A DNA stretch of 8,911 bases from Bacteroidota bacterium (GTDB taxonomy: Bacteria > Bacteroidota > Bacteroidia > Bacteroidales > FEN-979), in the NCBI GenBank assembly GCA_026391755.1, contig JAPLDN010000367.1, forward strand, positions 1 to 8,911. The letters run 5' to 3'. The translations under genes were made by a program, and so were the position numbers. Positions within the stretch are counted from its first letter, which is position 1. Each line of letters begins with the position of its first letter. Under the pieces are notes generated by a model. The model saw only the letters and a program-made list of their open reading frames with translations, searched no databases and was not told where the DNA came from. Shown piece by piece: positions 1 to 6,870 of this stretch.

Positions 1-309
1 TTCTGCAGGATCCCCGTCTTTTACAAGGATTTGGATGGTTTTATCACCAAGGTGATGTTTTAATTTTTCAAGAAAATGTTCAGCTGCTTTTCGCAGTCCA
101 TCCTCACTGCTTAGCAGCAACGGATCTGTCTCCAAAAAACCCGTGAACCCTGTTATTGGAGAATACTGCGTTGTTGAATAATACACAGGATCTGATATTA
201 TATGCAATAAAATCACCTCAGTTCCCATAGATTTGGTTAATGAAAACCCGGTTTCAGCTACTTTTTGCGCGCTTGGATCATAATCCAGGGCAATCAATAC
301 TTTTTTCAT
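1..309 (-). CDS. Universal stress protein (UspA family), N-terminal part, cut by window edge
   Basis: The 103 visible codons begin MKKVLIALDYDPSAQKVAE and include the hydrophobic strand EVILLHII and, near the edge, IQILVKDGDPAE. This is the usual start of a Usp domain: beta-1 with an Asp near residue 9, helix 1, then a second core strand. Usp proteins are cytoplasmic alpha/beta proteins of about 140-280 aa, many of which bind ATP or AMP and accumulate under stress. The C-terminal part with the G-x2-G-x9-G-S/T nucleotide-binding motif lies outside the window, so ATP binding and a possible second tandem Usp domain cannot be judged. The ATG overlaps the stop codon of the upstream PAS gene in ATGA (306-309), which suggests translational coupling and makes this the third gene of the CheBR-PAS-Usp group. 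The family call is firm. The stress stimulus is unknown. Confidence 0.9.
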   Translation of the reverse strand, partial: MKKVLIALDYDPSAQKVAETGFSLTKSMGTEVILLHIISDPVYYSTTQYSPITGFTGFLETDPLLLSSEDGLRKAAEHFLEKLKHHLGDKTIQILVKDGDPAE

Positions 310-872
310 TGTATTCTTTTTAATTTTGTAAATTCTGAAATATCAACCACCGATAACAGGCATTGCCGGTTTTCGCCGGTAACAATACCTTCCATATACA
401 CAGTACTTAAAGGATTATGATCATAACCAAGCATTACTTCGCAGGATTCTTTGGCGTTACTGGAAAAAACCTTGCTGAAAAATGTATTAAATACGGTTAT
501 AGACTTTTCAGAAACAAATAGCTTAAAGTTCGCATTTACCAGACTAAAGCGTTTCTCGCCGAGCATTTCGGCACCAGTGAAGTTCAGGTCGCAGATACTG
601 CCGTCGCTTTCGAGTGTAAAATACCCCATAGGAGAGAAATCATATAGCATCGTATATTTTTTCAGGGCAATTTCGGCGGTTTCATTTGCCTGCCTCAACT
701 CCTCATTCTGCATTTCCAATTCTATCTGATGCACCTGCAGTTCATGAAGCAACTTCGTCGTGTCGGTCTCTATAACCGGTTTAGCCACTTTATTTTGATT
801 TTTCCTTAGTTGTTCTTCAGCTTTTCTGCGAAGCATCTGCTCATCTGTAAAATTCCTTTTTTCTTTATTCAT
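306..872 (-). CDS. Small PAS-domain protein without an output domain (188 aa)
   Basis: The N-terminus (about residues 1-70) is charged and probably helical or coiled coil. It carries the block HELQVHQIELEMQNEELRQA, which in sensor kinases and diguanylate cyclases commonly sits just before a PAS domain. A PAS domain follows (about 70-185): YDFSPMGYFTLESDG, then DLNFTGAEMLGEKR, ending in CLLSVVDISEFTKLK, the usual PAS C-terminal strand and linker. The protein stops where a kinase or GGDEF domain normally begins. There is no HisKA, HATPase, GGDEF or HTH segment. The start lies 7 bp after the CheB-CheR fusion stop, and the stop overlaps the Usp start. I infer a cytoplasmic sensory or adaptor subunit working with its neighbours, perhaps by coiled-coil pairing. 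It could also be the surviving N-terminus of a longer kinase, but no kinase remnant is visible because the Usp gene starts immediately. Confidence 0.85.
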   Translation of the reverse strand: MNKEKRNFTDEQMLRRKAEEQLRKNQNKVAKPVIETDTTKLLHELQVHQIELEMQNEELRQANETAEIALKKYTMLYDFSPMGYFTLESDGSICDLNFTGAEMLGEKRFSLVNANFKLFVSEKSITVFNTFFSKVFSSNAKESCEVMLGYDHNPLSTVYMEGIVTGENRQCLLSVVDISEFTKLKRIQ

Positions 873-879
873 GGTACTT

Positions 880-3804
880 TTATTTTTTTATTGATAGAAT
901 CATGCCAGCAGCCATTTTGAGGTTGTTCAGCAGTATATTTACATAGCATTTAACCGATGGTATATTCCCATTGGCTTTTATTACCTGGATTTTAAAGTTG
1001 CCATCCTGTAATTTGTCCAGGAGTTTTTTAATAATAGTTGCAGTTTTGTTTTGTGACTTTTCTGGAATAATGGTCTGGATAAAATGATGATTAATAACGT
1101 CATCACGTTTTCTCCCAAAAAAGTTTTCAGCTTCAGGATTAAACTCCAGTATTTTCCCTTCGATCGATAATTTAATCAGTATATCTGATGTTGAATTTAC
1201 GAGCAAACTATTCATTTGTTCTGTTTCATGCAATTTCAATTCCACTTTCTTGAGATCAGAAATATTGATAAATGTGATGACCACTCCGTCTATTCTGTCA
1301 TCAACGGTGCGGTATGGCATAATTCGAATTGAAAACCAACGTCCGTCCTTTGTAGGAATAGATTTTTGTATGAATATAAGTGTTCTTAAGACTTCGAGTG
1401 CATCAGCTGATAATTCGGGATAATTAAGGTCGGTAACCAGGTCGGTAATAGGCCGGCCGATATCGCTTTTTATCAGTTTGAAGATTTTAGTCGACTGAAT
1501 TGTAAAACGTCTGATATGCAATTCTTTGTCAAGAAACAAGGTTGCAATATCAGTGCTGTTGAGCAGGTTTTTCATGTCATTGTTCACTCGCATAAAATCA
1601 TCCACCTTTGACTGCAATTCAGCATTCAAAGTTTGAAGTTCTTCATTCATGCTTTGCATTTCTTCTTTTGAGCTCGTGAGTTCTTCATTGGTAGATTGCA
1701 ATTCCTCATTGGTAGATTGCAGTTCCTCATTCGTGGATTTCAGTTCTTCCTGCGAAGCCTGCATTTCTTCGAGAGTGTCCTGCATCTTTTCACGTGTATA
1801 CTTAAGTTCTTTTTCAAGTGCTGATTGCCTGCTAACAGGTAAAATTTGCTTCTCTTTTTTCGACTGAAGGTTGCTTTCCGGTATTTCAGGAATATCGGTA
1901 AAGATGATCATTAACATTCCGCTTAACAGATCAGGTTTCTCAATCCATTGAATGCTGACATTAAAAATTTGTATGCCACCATTTGTACCTGTTTTTATAT
2001 TATGTAACAAAACAGTTTCTTTTTTCATTAACGCTTTGCGGAAGGCAACAGGAAATTCATTACGCAAACCTTCACGTAACATGGCAAAAATATTCATGTT
2101 GGCTTTGCCAACTGCGGGTTCCAGGTATTTTCCAGTATGTCCGCTAACATAAATGATATCTCCATTGTCGTTAACAAGTATACCCGCAGGAGTAAAATGT
2201 TGTATTAGCAACTGATCGGCAAGTGTTTGAATATTTGCAATTGATCTGGCAGGTGTTTGTTTTTCAATAGTAGGAGATTTGCTCCGTGAAAATGCAGTAG
2301 GAAAATCCAATATCTCAGTGGGCAAGTTATTCACAGCCCGTTTGAAAATTTTCAATTTAACATCCAGGGCGGTAAAAAGGTGACTTTGTGTACCAAGCGT
2401 TTCCGAACTTCCTAAAAACATAATACCCTTAGGGTTCATACTATAGTAAAACAGAGCCAGCAATTTCTTTTGCAACTCGGGCTCCATATAGATTAGAAGG
2501 TTGCGGCAGGAAATGATATCAATCTTTGTAAAAGGAGGATGCATGATCAAATTGTGTTGCGCAAACACAACAGTTTCCCTTATTTCAGTATTAATGAAAT
2601 AGCCTTCTTCGGTAGTCAGGAAAAATCGATTTAACCGTTCTGGCGATACATCAGCGGCAATATTTGCAGGGAATATTCCTTTCCTGGCGATCTCAATAGC
2701 GTCAAGGTCAAGATCAGTGGCAAAAATCTGAAGTGAAAAACCTCCGTGAGAGTTTATTTTTTCAAGCACTTCCTTAAATACTATTGCCAGTGAATATGCC
2801 TCTTCGCCTGTTGAACAACCAGGTACCCATGCCCTTAATATGGAACCTGGCTGCATGTTGGAAATAATATCAGGTAAAACCGACTCTTTCAATTTTTCCC
2901 ATGAGGCAGGATCGCGAAAGAAATTTGTAACGCCGATCATCAATTCCTTGAAAAGTATATCAATTTCTTTGGGATTTTCCTGCAAAAATTGGACATATGA
3001 TGAAATCTTTTCAATTTTATGGACCCCCATACGTCTTTCGATACGACGATACACCGTATTCTTTTTATATAAGGAAAAGTCGTTACCCGTATAGGTCCGA
3101 AGCAGGATAATAATCTTTTCGAGGGAGCTTTTATCTTTAATATCAATATTCAGACCTGATTTGATAAGAGGAATATGCTTAAGGAATTCAAGGAGCCTCG
3201 AAGGTAACACGCTGGCCGGAGCCACAATATCGACTAAAACAGAATCTATGGCATTTCGGGGCATGCTGTCGAATTTTGCGTTGGAAGGTTCCTGTACCAT
3301 CACACTTCCGTTCTTTTCTTTTATGGCACGGAGCCCGATACTGCCATCGGAACCCATACCTGAAAGAATGAGCCCTATGCTTCGTTCTTTCCGGTCATCG
3401 GCAAGAGAGCGCAGGAAAAAATCAATTGGAAGGCGCAATCCTCTTGCTTCCAATGGCTCAAAGAGGTAAAGCACCCCTTTTAATATTGACATTGTTTTGT
3501 TTGGCGGAATTACATACACGCAGTCCGGCTTCACAGCCATATGGTCTTTCACCTGAAAAACCTTCATTTTTGTAATTCGCTGGAGTAACTCAGGCAACAT
3601 GCCTTTTTGTGTCGGATCCAGGTGCTGGATAACAACAAAGGCAATTCCGCTGTTTTCAGGGACATAACCAAGAAATTGTTCCAGGGCTTCCAATCCTCCT
3701 GCTGATGCACCAATACCAACTATTGGAAATTTATCCGGATCCAATTCTGAAATTTGTGCTTTTGAAGATATGGCCGATTTCAATTGCTTGGGGCTCATTT
3801 GCAT
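880..3804 (-). CDS. CheB-CheR-PAS fusion protein (methylesterase/methyltransferase with PAS domains, no kinase)
   Basis: The 974-aa protein has these domains in order. CheB-type methylesterase, about residues 25-210: IGASAGG with Ser34, VVIQHLDP with His61 and GMGSDG with Asp153 match the catalytic triad. CheR-type methyltransferase, about 230-490: YRRIERRM at 252-259, NFFRDP at 294-299, SAM-binding VPGCSTGEEAYSLA at 327-340, ATDLD at 362-366 and CRNLLIY at 433-439. A PAS-like region at about 525-640. A Glu-rich coiled coil at about 660-745 with STNEELQ heptads. A PAS domain at about 748-860, starting at STDIATLFLD. A last PAS at about 862-974. The N-terminal receiver of classical CheB is absent, and no HisKA or HATPase follows. 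In chemotaxis these enzymes remove and add methyl groups on receptor glutamates. No receptor, cheA or cheW is seen here, so the target is unknown, and such fusions usually serve other signalling. The start ATG at 3804 has no clear Shine-Dalgarno; a second ATG lies two codons on. Confidence 0.93.
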   Translation of the reverse strand: MQMSPKQLKSAISSKAQISELDPDKFPIVGIGASAGGLEALEQFLGYVPENSGIAFVVIQHLDPTQKGMLPELLQRITKMKVFQVKDHMAVKPDCVYVIPPNKTMSILKGVLYLFEPLEARGLRLPIDFFLRSLADDRKERSIGLILSGMGSDGSIGLRAIKEKNGSVMVQEPSNAKFDSMPRNAIDSVLVDIVAPASVLPSRLLEFLKHIPLIKSGLNIDIKDKSSLEKIIILLRTYTGNDFSLYKKNTVYRRIERRMGVHKIEKISSYVQFLQENPKEIDILFKELMIGVTNFFRDPASWEKLKESVLPDIISNMQPGSILRAWVPGCSTGEEAYSLAIVFKEVLEKINSHGGFSLQIFATDLDLDAIEIARKGIFPANIAADVSPERLNRFFLTTEEGYFINTEIRETVVFAQHNLIMHPPFTKIDIISCRNLLIYMEPELQKKLLALFYYSMNPKGIMFLGSSETLGTQSHLFTALDVKLKIFKRAVNNLPTEILDFPTAFSRSKSPTIEKQTPARSIANIQTLADQLLIQHFTPAGILVNDNGDIIYVSGHTGKYLEPAVGKANMNIFAMLREGLRNEFPVAFRKALMKKETVLLHNIKTGTNGGIQIFNVSIQWIEKPDLLSGMLMIIFTDIPEIPESNLQSKKEKQILPVSRQSALEKELKYTREKMQDTLEEMQASQEELKSTNEELQSTNEELQSTNEELTSSKEEMQSMNEELQTLNAELQSKVDDFMRVNNDMKNLLNSTDIATLFLDKELHIRRFTIQSTKIFKLIKSDIGRPITDLVTDLNYPELSADALEVLRTLIFIQKSIPTKDGRWFSIRIMPYRTVDDRIDGVVITFINISDLKKVELKLHETEQMNSLLVNSTSDILIKLSIEGKILEFNPEAENFFGRKRDDVINHHFIQTIIPEKSQNKTATIIKKLLDKLQDGNFKIQVIKANGNIPSVKCYVNILLNNLKMAAGMILSIKK
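1686..1748 (-). repeat. Three 21-bp in-frame tandem repeats encoding STNEELQ heptads
   Basis: Three consecutive 21-bp units begin at 1686, 1707 and 1728. The first two differ at one base and the third is more diverged. Each encodes one STNEELQ-type heptad around residues 690-710 of the CheB-CheR-PAS protein. Heptad-length units in frame keep the coiled-coil register, so copy number could change without disrupting the protein. This is a coding repeat, not a CRISPR or intergenic element. Confidence 0.85.
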
Positions 3805-3818
3805 TTTATTATTATCTG

Positions 3819-3834
3819 TAAATATCGGTATTTA
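3819..3834. repeat. Short inverted repeat TAAATA-N4-TATTTA before the CheBR gene
   Basis: Perfect 6-bp arms flank a 4-base centre. The repeat lies in the 36-bp gap between the stop of the GH130 stump and the CheBR start, 15 bp ahead of the start codon. It is AT-rich and could be an operator, a weak hairpin in the leader, or chance. No Bacteroidota -7 box (TAnnTTTG) was found in this gap. Confidence 0.3.
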
Positions 3835-3840
3835 TCACAA

Positions 3841-3978
3841 CTAAAACCCTAAAGTTTCCCGGTAAAAAAAAATAACGCTGTCACCTTCCCGAATTACAGC
3901 AGGATTTAACACACCCTCGTTTTCAAACTCCAGATCGGTCTTTGTTAATAATACACCTTCTTTGTTAACCTCTATCAT
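3841..3978 (-). pseudogene. N-terminal remnant of a GH130-type glycosidase/phosphorylase (45 codons)
   Basis: This short reading frame runs from ATG at 3978 to TAG at 3841. It begins MIEVNKEGVLLTKTDLEF and continues NEGVLNPAVIREGDSVIFFYRE before ending in TLGF-stop. From memory of the family this is the conserved N-terminus of GH130 / PH1107-like beta-mannoside phosphorylases and hydrolases, where N-x-G-x-x-N-P-A and FYR belong to the first propeller blade. Family members are about 300-390 aa, so most of the protein is missing. No continuation is visible in any frame before CheBR starts 36 bp on. Its ATG overlaps the stop of the AI-2E permease gene in ATGA (3975-3978), an arrangement expected for a once-functional coupled gene. 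I infer that a deletion or a replacement by the CheBR block removed the 3' part. A functional micro-protein is possible but less likely. Confidence 0.7.
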
Positions 3979-5084
3979 ACAGCTTGATTTTTGGGTTTGT
4001 TAAATTTCAGTTTAACTTTTAATATGGAAGGCATCGTATCTCCTAATAGGAACCCCCAGGGTTTTAAGGGTTCGATATGGTCAAAAATTACTTTTACAAT
4101 TGCCAGGAGTGGTAAGGAAAGAAACATACCCGGGATGCCCCATAGTGCATTTCCAACAAGCACAACTATAATCGAGAAAAGCGCATTGATCCTGACTTTT
4201 GAGGCTACAATCTTTATCACGATGAAATTATTGTCAATCAGCTGGATGGCATAATAGGCTGCAAGAACATAAAAAGCATACCAGGCTGAGTCTTTTGTGA
4301 CCAATGCAATTATCATTGGCATTGCAACTGCCACAATCCCTCCGATATATGGTATGACATTAAGTAAAGCGCCCATAATACCAAGAAGGATAGCATAATC
4401 AATTCCAAGTATCAGAAGGGCCGATATATCCATTGCCGCAACAAGGACAGCTTCGATAAACAGTCCAAGAAGATAGCGTTGTATTACGGTTTTGGTCTGG
4501 GTAACTATTTCATTAACCTGCAAGGGATCACTCTTTGCAAAGATCTTACGAATAAAATCGCGCAGAAGGGGGTGGTAAAACAATATCAGAAATACATAAA
4601 GAGGAACTAACAGGAGAACCATAACGACACTGCCGACATTTACAAGTGTTTGTCCAATTGCAGAACCGCTGGTATCGATGAGTTCACTTTTCGTTTTTGC
4701 AATCCATGCATCGATCTTGTGCGGGTTGATATCAAAGTAACCTGAAATCCAGCTTGTAGTTTGGTTAAGGATCACTGTAAATTTATCAACCAGTAAGGGC
4801 CATGATTCGCTGAACCGGCTTGCCTGTGAGAATACCAGACCTGTAAATGAGGCAACTACTATAAAAGTAAGGAGTAAGGTAATTGAAATTGCAACGACCC
4901 GGTTAATTTTCCTCCGAACGAGGAAATTTACAACCGGGTGTAGTAGGATCGCAATCAGGATTGCAAAAATCAGGGGAACAATAATGTCCTGCGCTATGTA
5001 CAATATCGCTGTAAAGGCAAATAAGCCAATGATCAGAAGAATTGCCTTTACATAGAATGGTAATTGTATTTCTTTACCTATCAC
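3975..5084 (-). CDS. AI-2E family (PerM/YdiK-like) membrane transporter
   Basis: The 369-aa integral membrane protein has two hydrophobic segments near the N-terminus (about 12-50), a third at about 62-88, a soluble stretch at about 90-145, a segment at about 150-172, and a C-terminal group between about 205 and 335. Family marks are NVIPYIGG at 242-249, QLIDNNFI at 281-288, and GNALWGIPGMFLSLP at about 311-325. The family was named after a proposed autoinducer-2 exporter. Other members act in Na+/H+ exchange or have unknown substrates, so the substrate here is open. The start is GTG at 5084, overlapping the upstream gene by 11 bp. The next Met is about 150 residues in, which would lose several membrane segments. 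The stop overlaps the GH130 stump start by 4 bp. Confidence 0.92.
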   Translation of the reverse strand: MIGKEIQLPFYVKAILLIIGLFAFTAILYIAQDIIVPLIFAILIAILLHPVVNFLVRRKINRVVAISITLLLTFIVVASFTGLVFSQASRFSESWPLLVDKFTVILNQTTSWISGYFDINPHKIDAWIAKTKSELIDTSGSAIGQTLVNVGSVVMVLLLVPLYVFLILFYHPLLRDFIRKIFAKSDPLQVNEIVTQTKTVIQRYLLGLFIEAVLVAAMDISALLILGIDYAILLGIMGALLNVIPYIGGIVAVAMPMIIALVTKDSAWYAFYVLAAYYAIQLIDNNFIVIKIVASKVRINALFSIIVVLVGNALWGIPGMFLSLPLLAIVKVIFDHIEPLKPWGFLLGDTMPSILKVKLKFNKPKNQAV

Positions 5085-5478
5085 GGCTTTTTAGAATTCC
5101 AATGTTTTTACGTACAGAATGTTGCAATATATACCTGCCAACCGATTTAACAGCAATCGGGTGTTGTGCAATAAAAGCCGTGACACCAAGCTGAAAAGCT
5201 TTTCCGATGAATTTTCTGAAAATATTGCCTGAAGGTCCAACTATTATCTTTTTTGACAGATATCCTGTTCCTAAACCGATAGCAGTGCTTAAAACCGAAT
5301 CAACCAAATTCGGCGTTGAGGCTAAATTTGCCAAAGTGTTTTTAAGGATGTTCCCAGGCTTTAGAGCTTCTATAGTACCATAGACCTGTTCCTTCAACAT
5401 TTGGCCTTGAAAAGCCTGCCTGTCTTCTAAAAGCTGAATTGCATCTTTAAGCCGGGAAACGGATGTGATTTTTTCCAT
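5074..5478 (-). CDS. Uncharacterised 134-aa protein of the stress/envelope cluster
   Basis: I do not recognise a named family. The protein has a charged helical N-terminus (about 1-40), a central stretch with TPNLVDSVLSTAIGLGTGYLSKK at about 55-77, then VGPSGNIFRKFIGKAFQLGVTAFIAQHP at about 80-107. The two moderately hydrophobic, glycine-containing segments (about 60-75 and 92-107) could associate with membrane, but neither is a strong transmembrane helix. There is no signal peptide. The basic C-terminus ends in KSRDR. It starts 6 bp after the holin-like gene stop and its last codons overlap the AI-2E permease start by 11 bp, so co-translation with both membrane proteins is likely. I infer a peripheral membrane role. 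Confidence 0.8.
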   Translation of the reverse strand: MEKITSVSRLKDAIQLLEDRQAFQGQMLKEQVYGTIEALKPGNILKNTLANLASTPNLVDSVLSTAIGLGTGYLSKKIIVGPSGNIFRKFIGKAFQLGVTAFIAQHPIAVKSVGRYILQHSVRKNIGILKSRDR

Positions 5479-5484
5479 AGCATT

Positions 5485-5826
5485 TTATTTTAACACCTGC
5501 TTAATAAAAAAATCACAGGCAAGCTTTTTCAGCCAATTTTTCGTAAGGAAGTATAAAGCACTTCCAATTACCAGATAAAAAGCAGCTACAATAAAAAATC
5601 CGAAATAAATCTGCCCAAGAATGTCCCCTAGCCAAAAAGCCAGTCCGACATTTACAAACAGCATGAAGGAGGCAATAATGACAAATGCCCCTGAAAAAGG
5701 AATTAATGAGGAAATAATGCCAGTGGCTGTATCTAAAGCTTTGAGTTTTATTAACTCAAAGCTTGTTTTACCGTAGTCGGTCACTTTTATCATCAGGGAT
5801 TCAAGCAATTTCGCATTATCATCCAT
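5485..5826 (-). CDS. Holin-X / phage-holin-superfamily III-like small membrane protein
   Basis: The 113-aa protein has an amphipathic N-terminal helix (about 1-35, ending FELIKLKALDTATG), two strong transmembrane helices (about 43-66 and 73-95), and a basic C-terminal tail (KNWLKKLACDFFIKQVLK). This arrangement fits the DUF1469 / putative holin-X group, which databases often label phage holin although most members are chromosomal and lie beside YtxH or envelope-stress genes, as here. No endolysin or phage gene is nearby, so lysis is unlikely and envelope stress or membrane organisation is the better guess. It lies 22 bp after the YtxH gene and 6 bp before the 134-aa gene. Confidence 0.8.
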   Translation of the reverse strand: MDDNAKLLESLMIKVTDYGKTSFELIKLKALDTATGIISSLIPFSGAFVIIASFMLFVNVGLAFWLGDILGQIYFGFFIVAAFYLVIGSALYFLTKNWLKKLACDFFIKQVLK

Positions 5827-5848
5827 GGTTTGGGTTTTTTTGATCGTT

Positions 5849-6127
5849 TCAGCCCTTGACAGTTTTAAGCTCTTCTTTCACTTCTTCAGTCCGGGTATGC
5901 GCCTGCTCTTTAAAGTCGTTGACATCTGCCTTAATCTTCTCGATTTTTTTAGAAACACCGGCGAGAACATCCCCGAATTTTTCTTTTAATCCATCCGCGT
6001 AATCCTCTCCCTTTTTCAATATTCTTTTTCTGGTTCTTGAGCCTTTACTTGGGGCAAATAAAACCCCGATCAATGCGCCTGCCGCGACACCGGCCAATAC
6101 ACCCAATAATACTTTTCCTGAGTTCAT
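5849..6127 (-). CDS. YtxH domain-containing membrane protein
   Basis: The 92-aa protein begins with a glycine/alanine-rich transmembrane helix (about 5-25, LLGVLAGVAAGALIGVLFAP). This is followed by the basic turn SKGSRTRKRI and a long charged helix (about 38-92, rich in K, E and D). The LFAPxxGxxxRxxI pattern is the signature of YtxH proteins, also labelled gas-vesicle-like. The likely topology is a single N-terminal anchor with a cytoplasmic coiled coil. YtxH was named as a general-stress protein in Bacillus; its biochemical function is unknown. The gene lies 66 bp downstream of the lipoprotein gene, and no promoter box was found in that gap. Confidence 0.9.
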   Translation of the reverse strand: MNSGKVLLGVLAGVAAGALIGVLFAPSKGSRTRKRILKKGEDYADGLKEKFGDVLAGVSKKIEKIKADVNDFKEQAHTRTEEVKEELKTVKG

Positions 6128-6193
6128 AAATTTATTGTTTAATGATAAGTACGAAAATGATGATTTAAATGAATTTCTTCCCTGAATATTTGT

Positions 6194-6643
6194 TTACCTG
6201 TTACCGGTCCAGAAATCATGAAAAGATTTTCCCATCTGAACCATATCATGGTTGAATTTATTCCTGAAAGTAACCCAGTTCTCTTTTCCATCTTCCCTGA
6301 ATTCTTCAAGCCTTTTTTTCATTTCCCTGTTCTGTTGTTCCATCTCGGCTAATCTCTTTTCATATTGTGCCCTGTTTGCCACTTTATCTTTTGCCAGTTT
6401 TACCTTGTATTCGGCTATGTTTTTTTCATTAGCAGCGATTTGATCTTCAGATTCTTTTATGAATTGCTGAATGGAGTCTTTCATCGCCTGGTCAAGATCC
6501 AACCTGGCTTCAACAACTTTATTCTGCGCATCCTGGACCTTGGCCTGGGCATCTTTGATTTTGTCGGCCTGCGATTGGCAGCCGGTTAACATTGTCCCTG
6601 CTACAATTGCTGTTACAGCCAGGGTTAAGATCGTTTTTTTCAT
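6194..6643 (-). CDS. Coiled-coil lipoprotein
   Basis: The 149-aa protein has a lipoprotein signal peptide: MKKT, a hydrophobic core, and lipobox LTGC with Cys22 as the lipidated residue. The mature part is almost wholly charged helix: heptad-like KIKDAQAKVQDAQNKVVEA (about 28-46), then NEKNIAEYKVKLAKDK and a Glu/Gln/Arg-rich stretch to about 120. It ends in an aromatic tail FHDFWTGNR. Residues after Cys22 are QSQ, without an obvious acidic surface-export signal, so an inner-leaflet periplasmic location is plausible. It is the first gene of the tightly packed minus-strand series. I infer a periplasmic spacer or envelope-stress role like other small coiled-coil lipoproteins. No enzymatic motif is present. 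Confidence 0.88.
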   Translation of the reverse strand: MKKTILTLAVTAIVAGTMLTGCQSQADKIKDAQAKVQDAQNKVVEARLDLDQAMKDSIQQFIKESEDQIAANEKNIAEYKVKLAKDKVANRAQYEKRLAEMEQQNREMKKRLEEFREDGKENWVTFRNKFNHDMVQMGKSFHDFWTGNR

Positions 6644-6790
6644 TTGTTTCTATGTTAAGTTTGTGTTATTCGTATCAGCTTGTCTCTTTAATTATTGTTT
6701 TAATGACTACCGAATTGGGAACATATTCAGTGATCTCAACAATAATAAAGGATTTCACTTTTTCAACTTCATGTATTAATTTGGTTTCAT

Positions 6791-6808
6791 GGGTAAATTA
6801 AATTACCC
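6791..6808. repeat. Inverted repeat GGGTAA-N6-TTACCC upstream of the lipoprotein gene
   Basis: Perfect 6-bp arms flank an AT-only centre, about 148-165 bp before the lipoprotein start and within the 227-bp gap after the AraC gene (6644-6870). No gene and no Bacteroidota -7 box facing the lipoprotein gene were found in this gap. The repeat may be a regulator-binding site or part of a terminator region for the AraC gene; sequence alone does not decide. Confidence 0.35.
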
Positions 6809-6811
6809 AAC

Positions 6812-6827
6812 AAAGGTCAGAACCTTT
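6812..6827 (-). terminator. Possible weak terminator hairpin after the AraC-type gene
   Basis: AAAGGT and ACCTTT form 6-bp arms around a 4-base loop, 44 bp past the AraC gene stop. There is no T-run immediately after on the minus strand, so intrinsic termination would be weak. With the GGGTAA repeat three bases further on, it gives two adjacent potential hairpins. Confidence 0.3.
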
Positions 6828-6870
6828 ATCCCCGGAAGCATTACACAATTATAGGAATAAGTTACATTAT

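Noticed and set aside
1686..1748. Tandem repeats as a possible CRISPR array
   Set aside because: The repeats are directly adjacent without spacers, in frame, and encode coiled-coil heptads.
451..3469. Several plus-strand open frames opposite the PAS and CheBR genes (451-729, 1649-1867, 1952-2152, 2840-3094, 3161-3469) and a minus-strand frame at 2940-3146
   Set aside because: They lie wholly inside strongly supported genes, have low-complexity Ser/Phe-rich or unfamiliar translations and show no family motifs. They are shadows.
5485..5826. Holin-like protein as a sign of prophage
   Set aside because: No phage structural, lysis or integrase genes are present, and the neighbours are YtxH and AI-2E stress/envelope genes, the usual setting of chromosomal holin-X-like proteins.
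6655..6662. Plus-strand TAAGTTTG resembling a -7 box
   Set aside because: There is no TTTG at 19-21 bases upstream, and no plus-strand gene follows.
6252..6801. Overlapping plus-strand frames across the lipoprotein gene and its upstream gap
   Set aside because: Their compositions mirror the antisense of a Lys/Glu-rich coiled coil. They have no recognisable domains and mostly overlap the well-supported lipoprotein.
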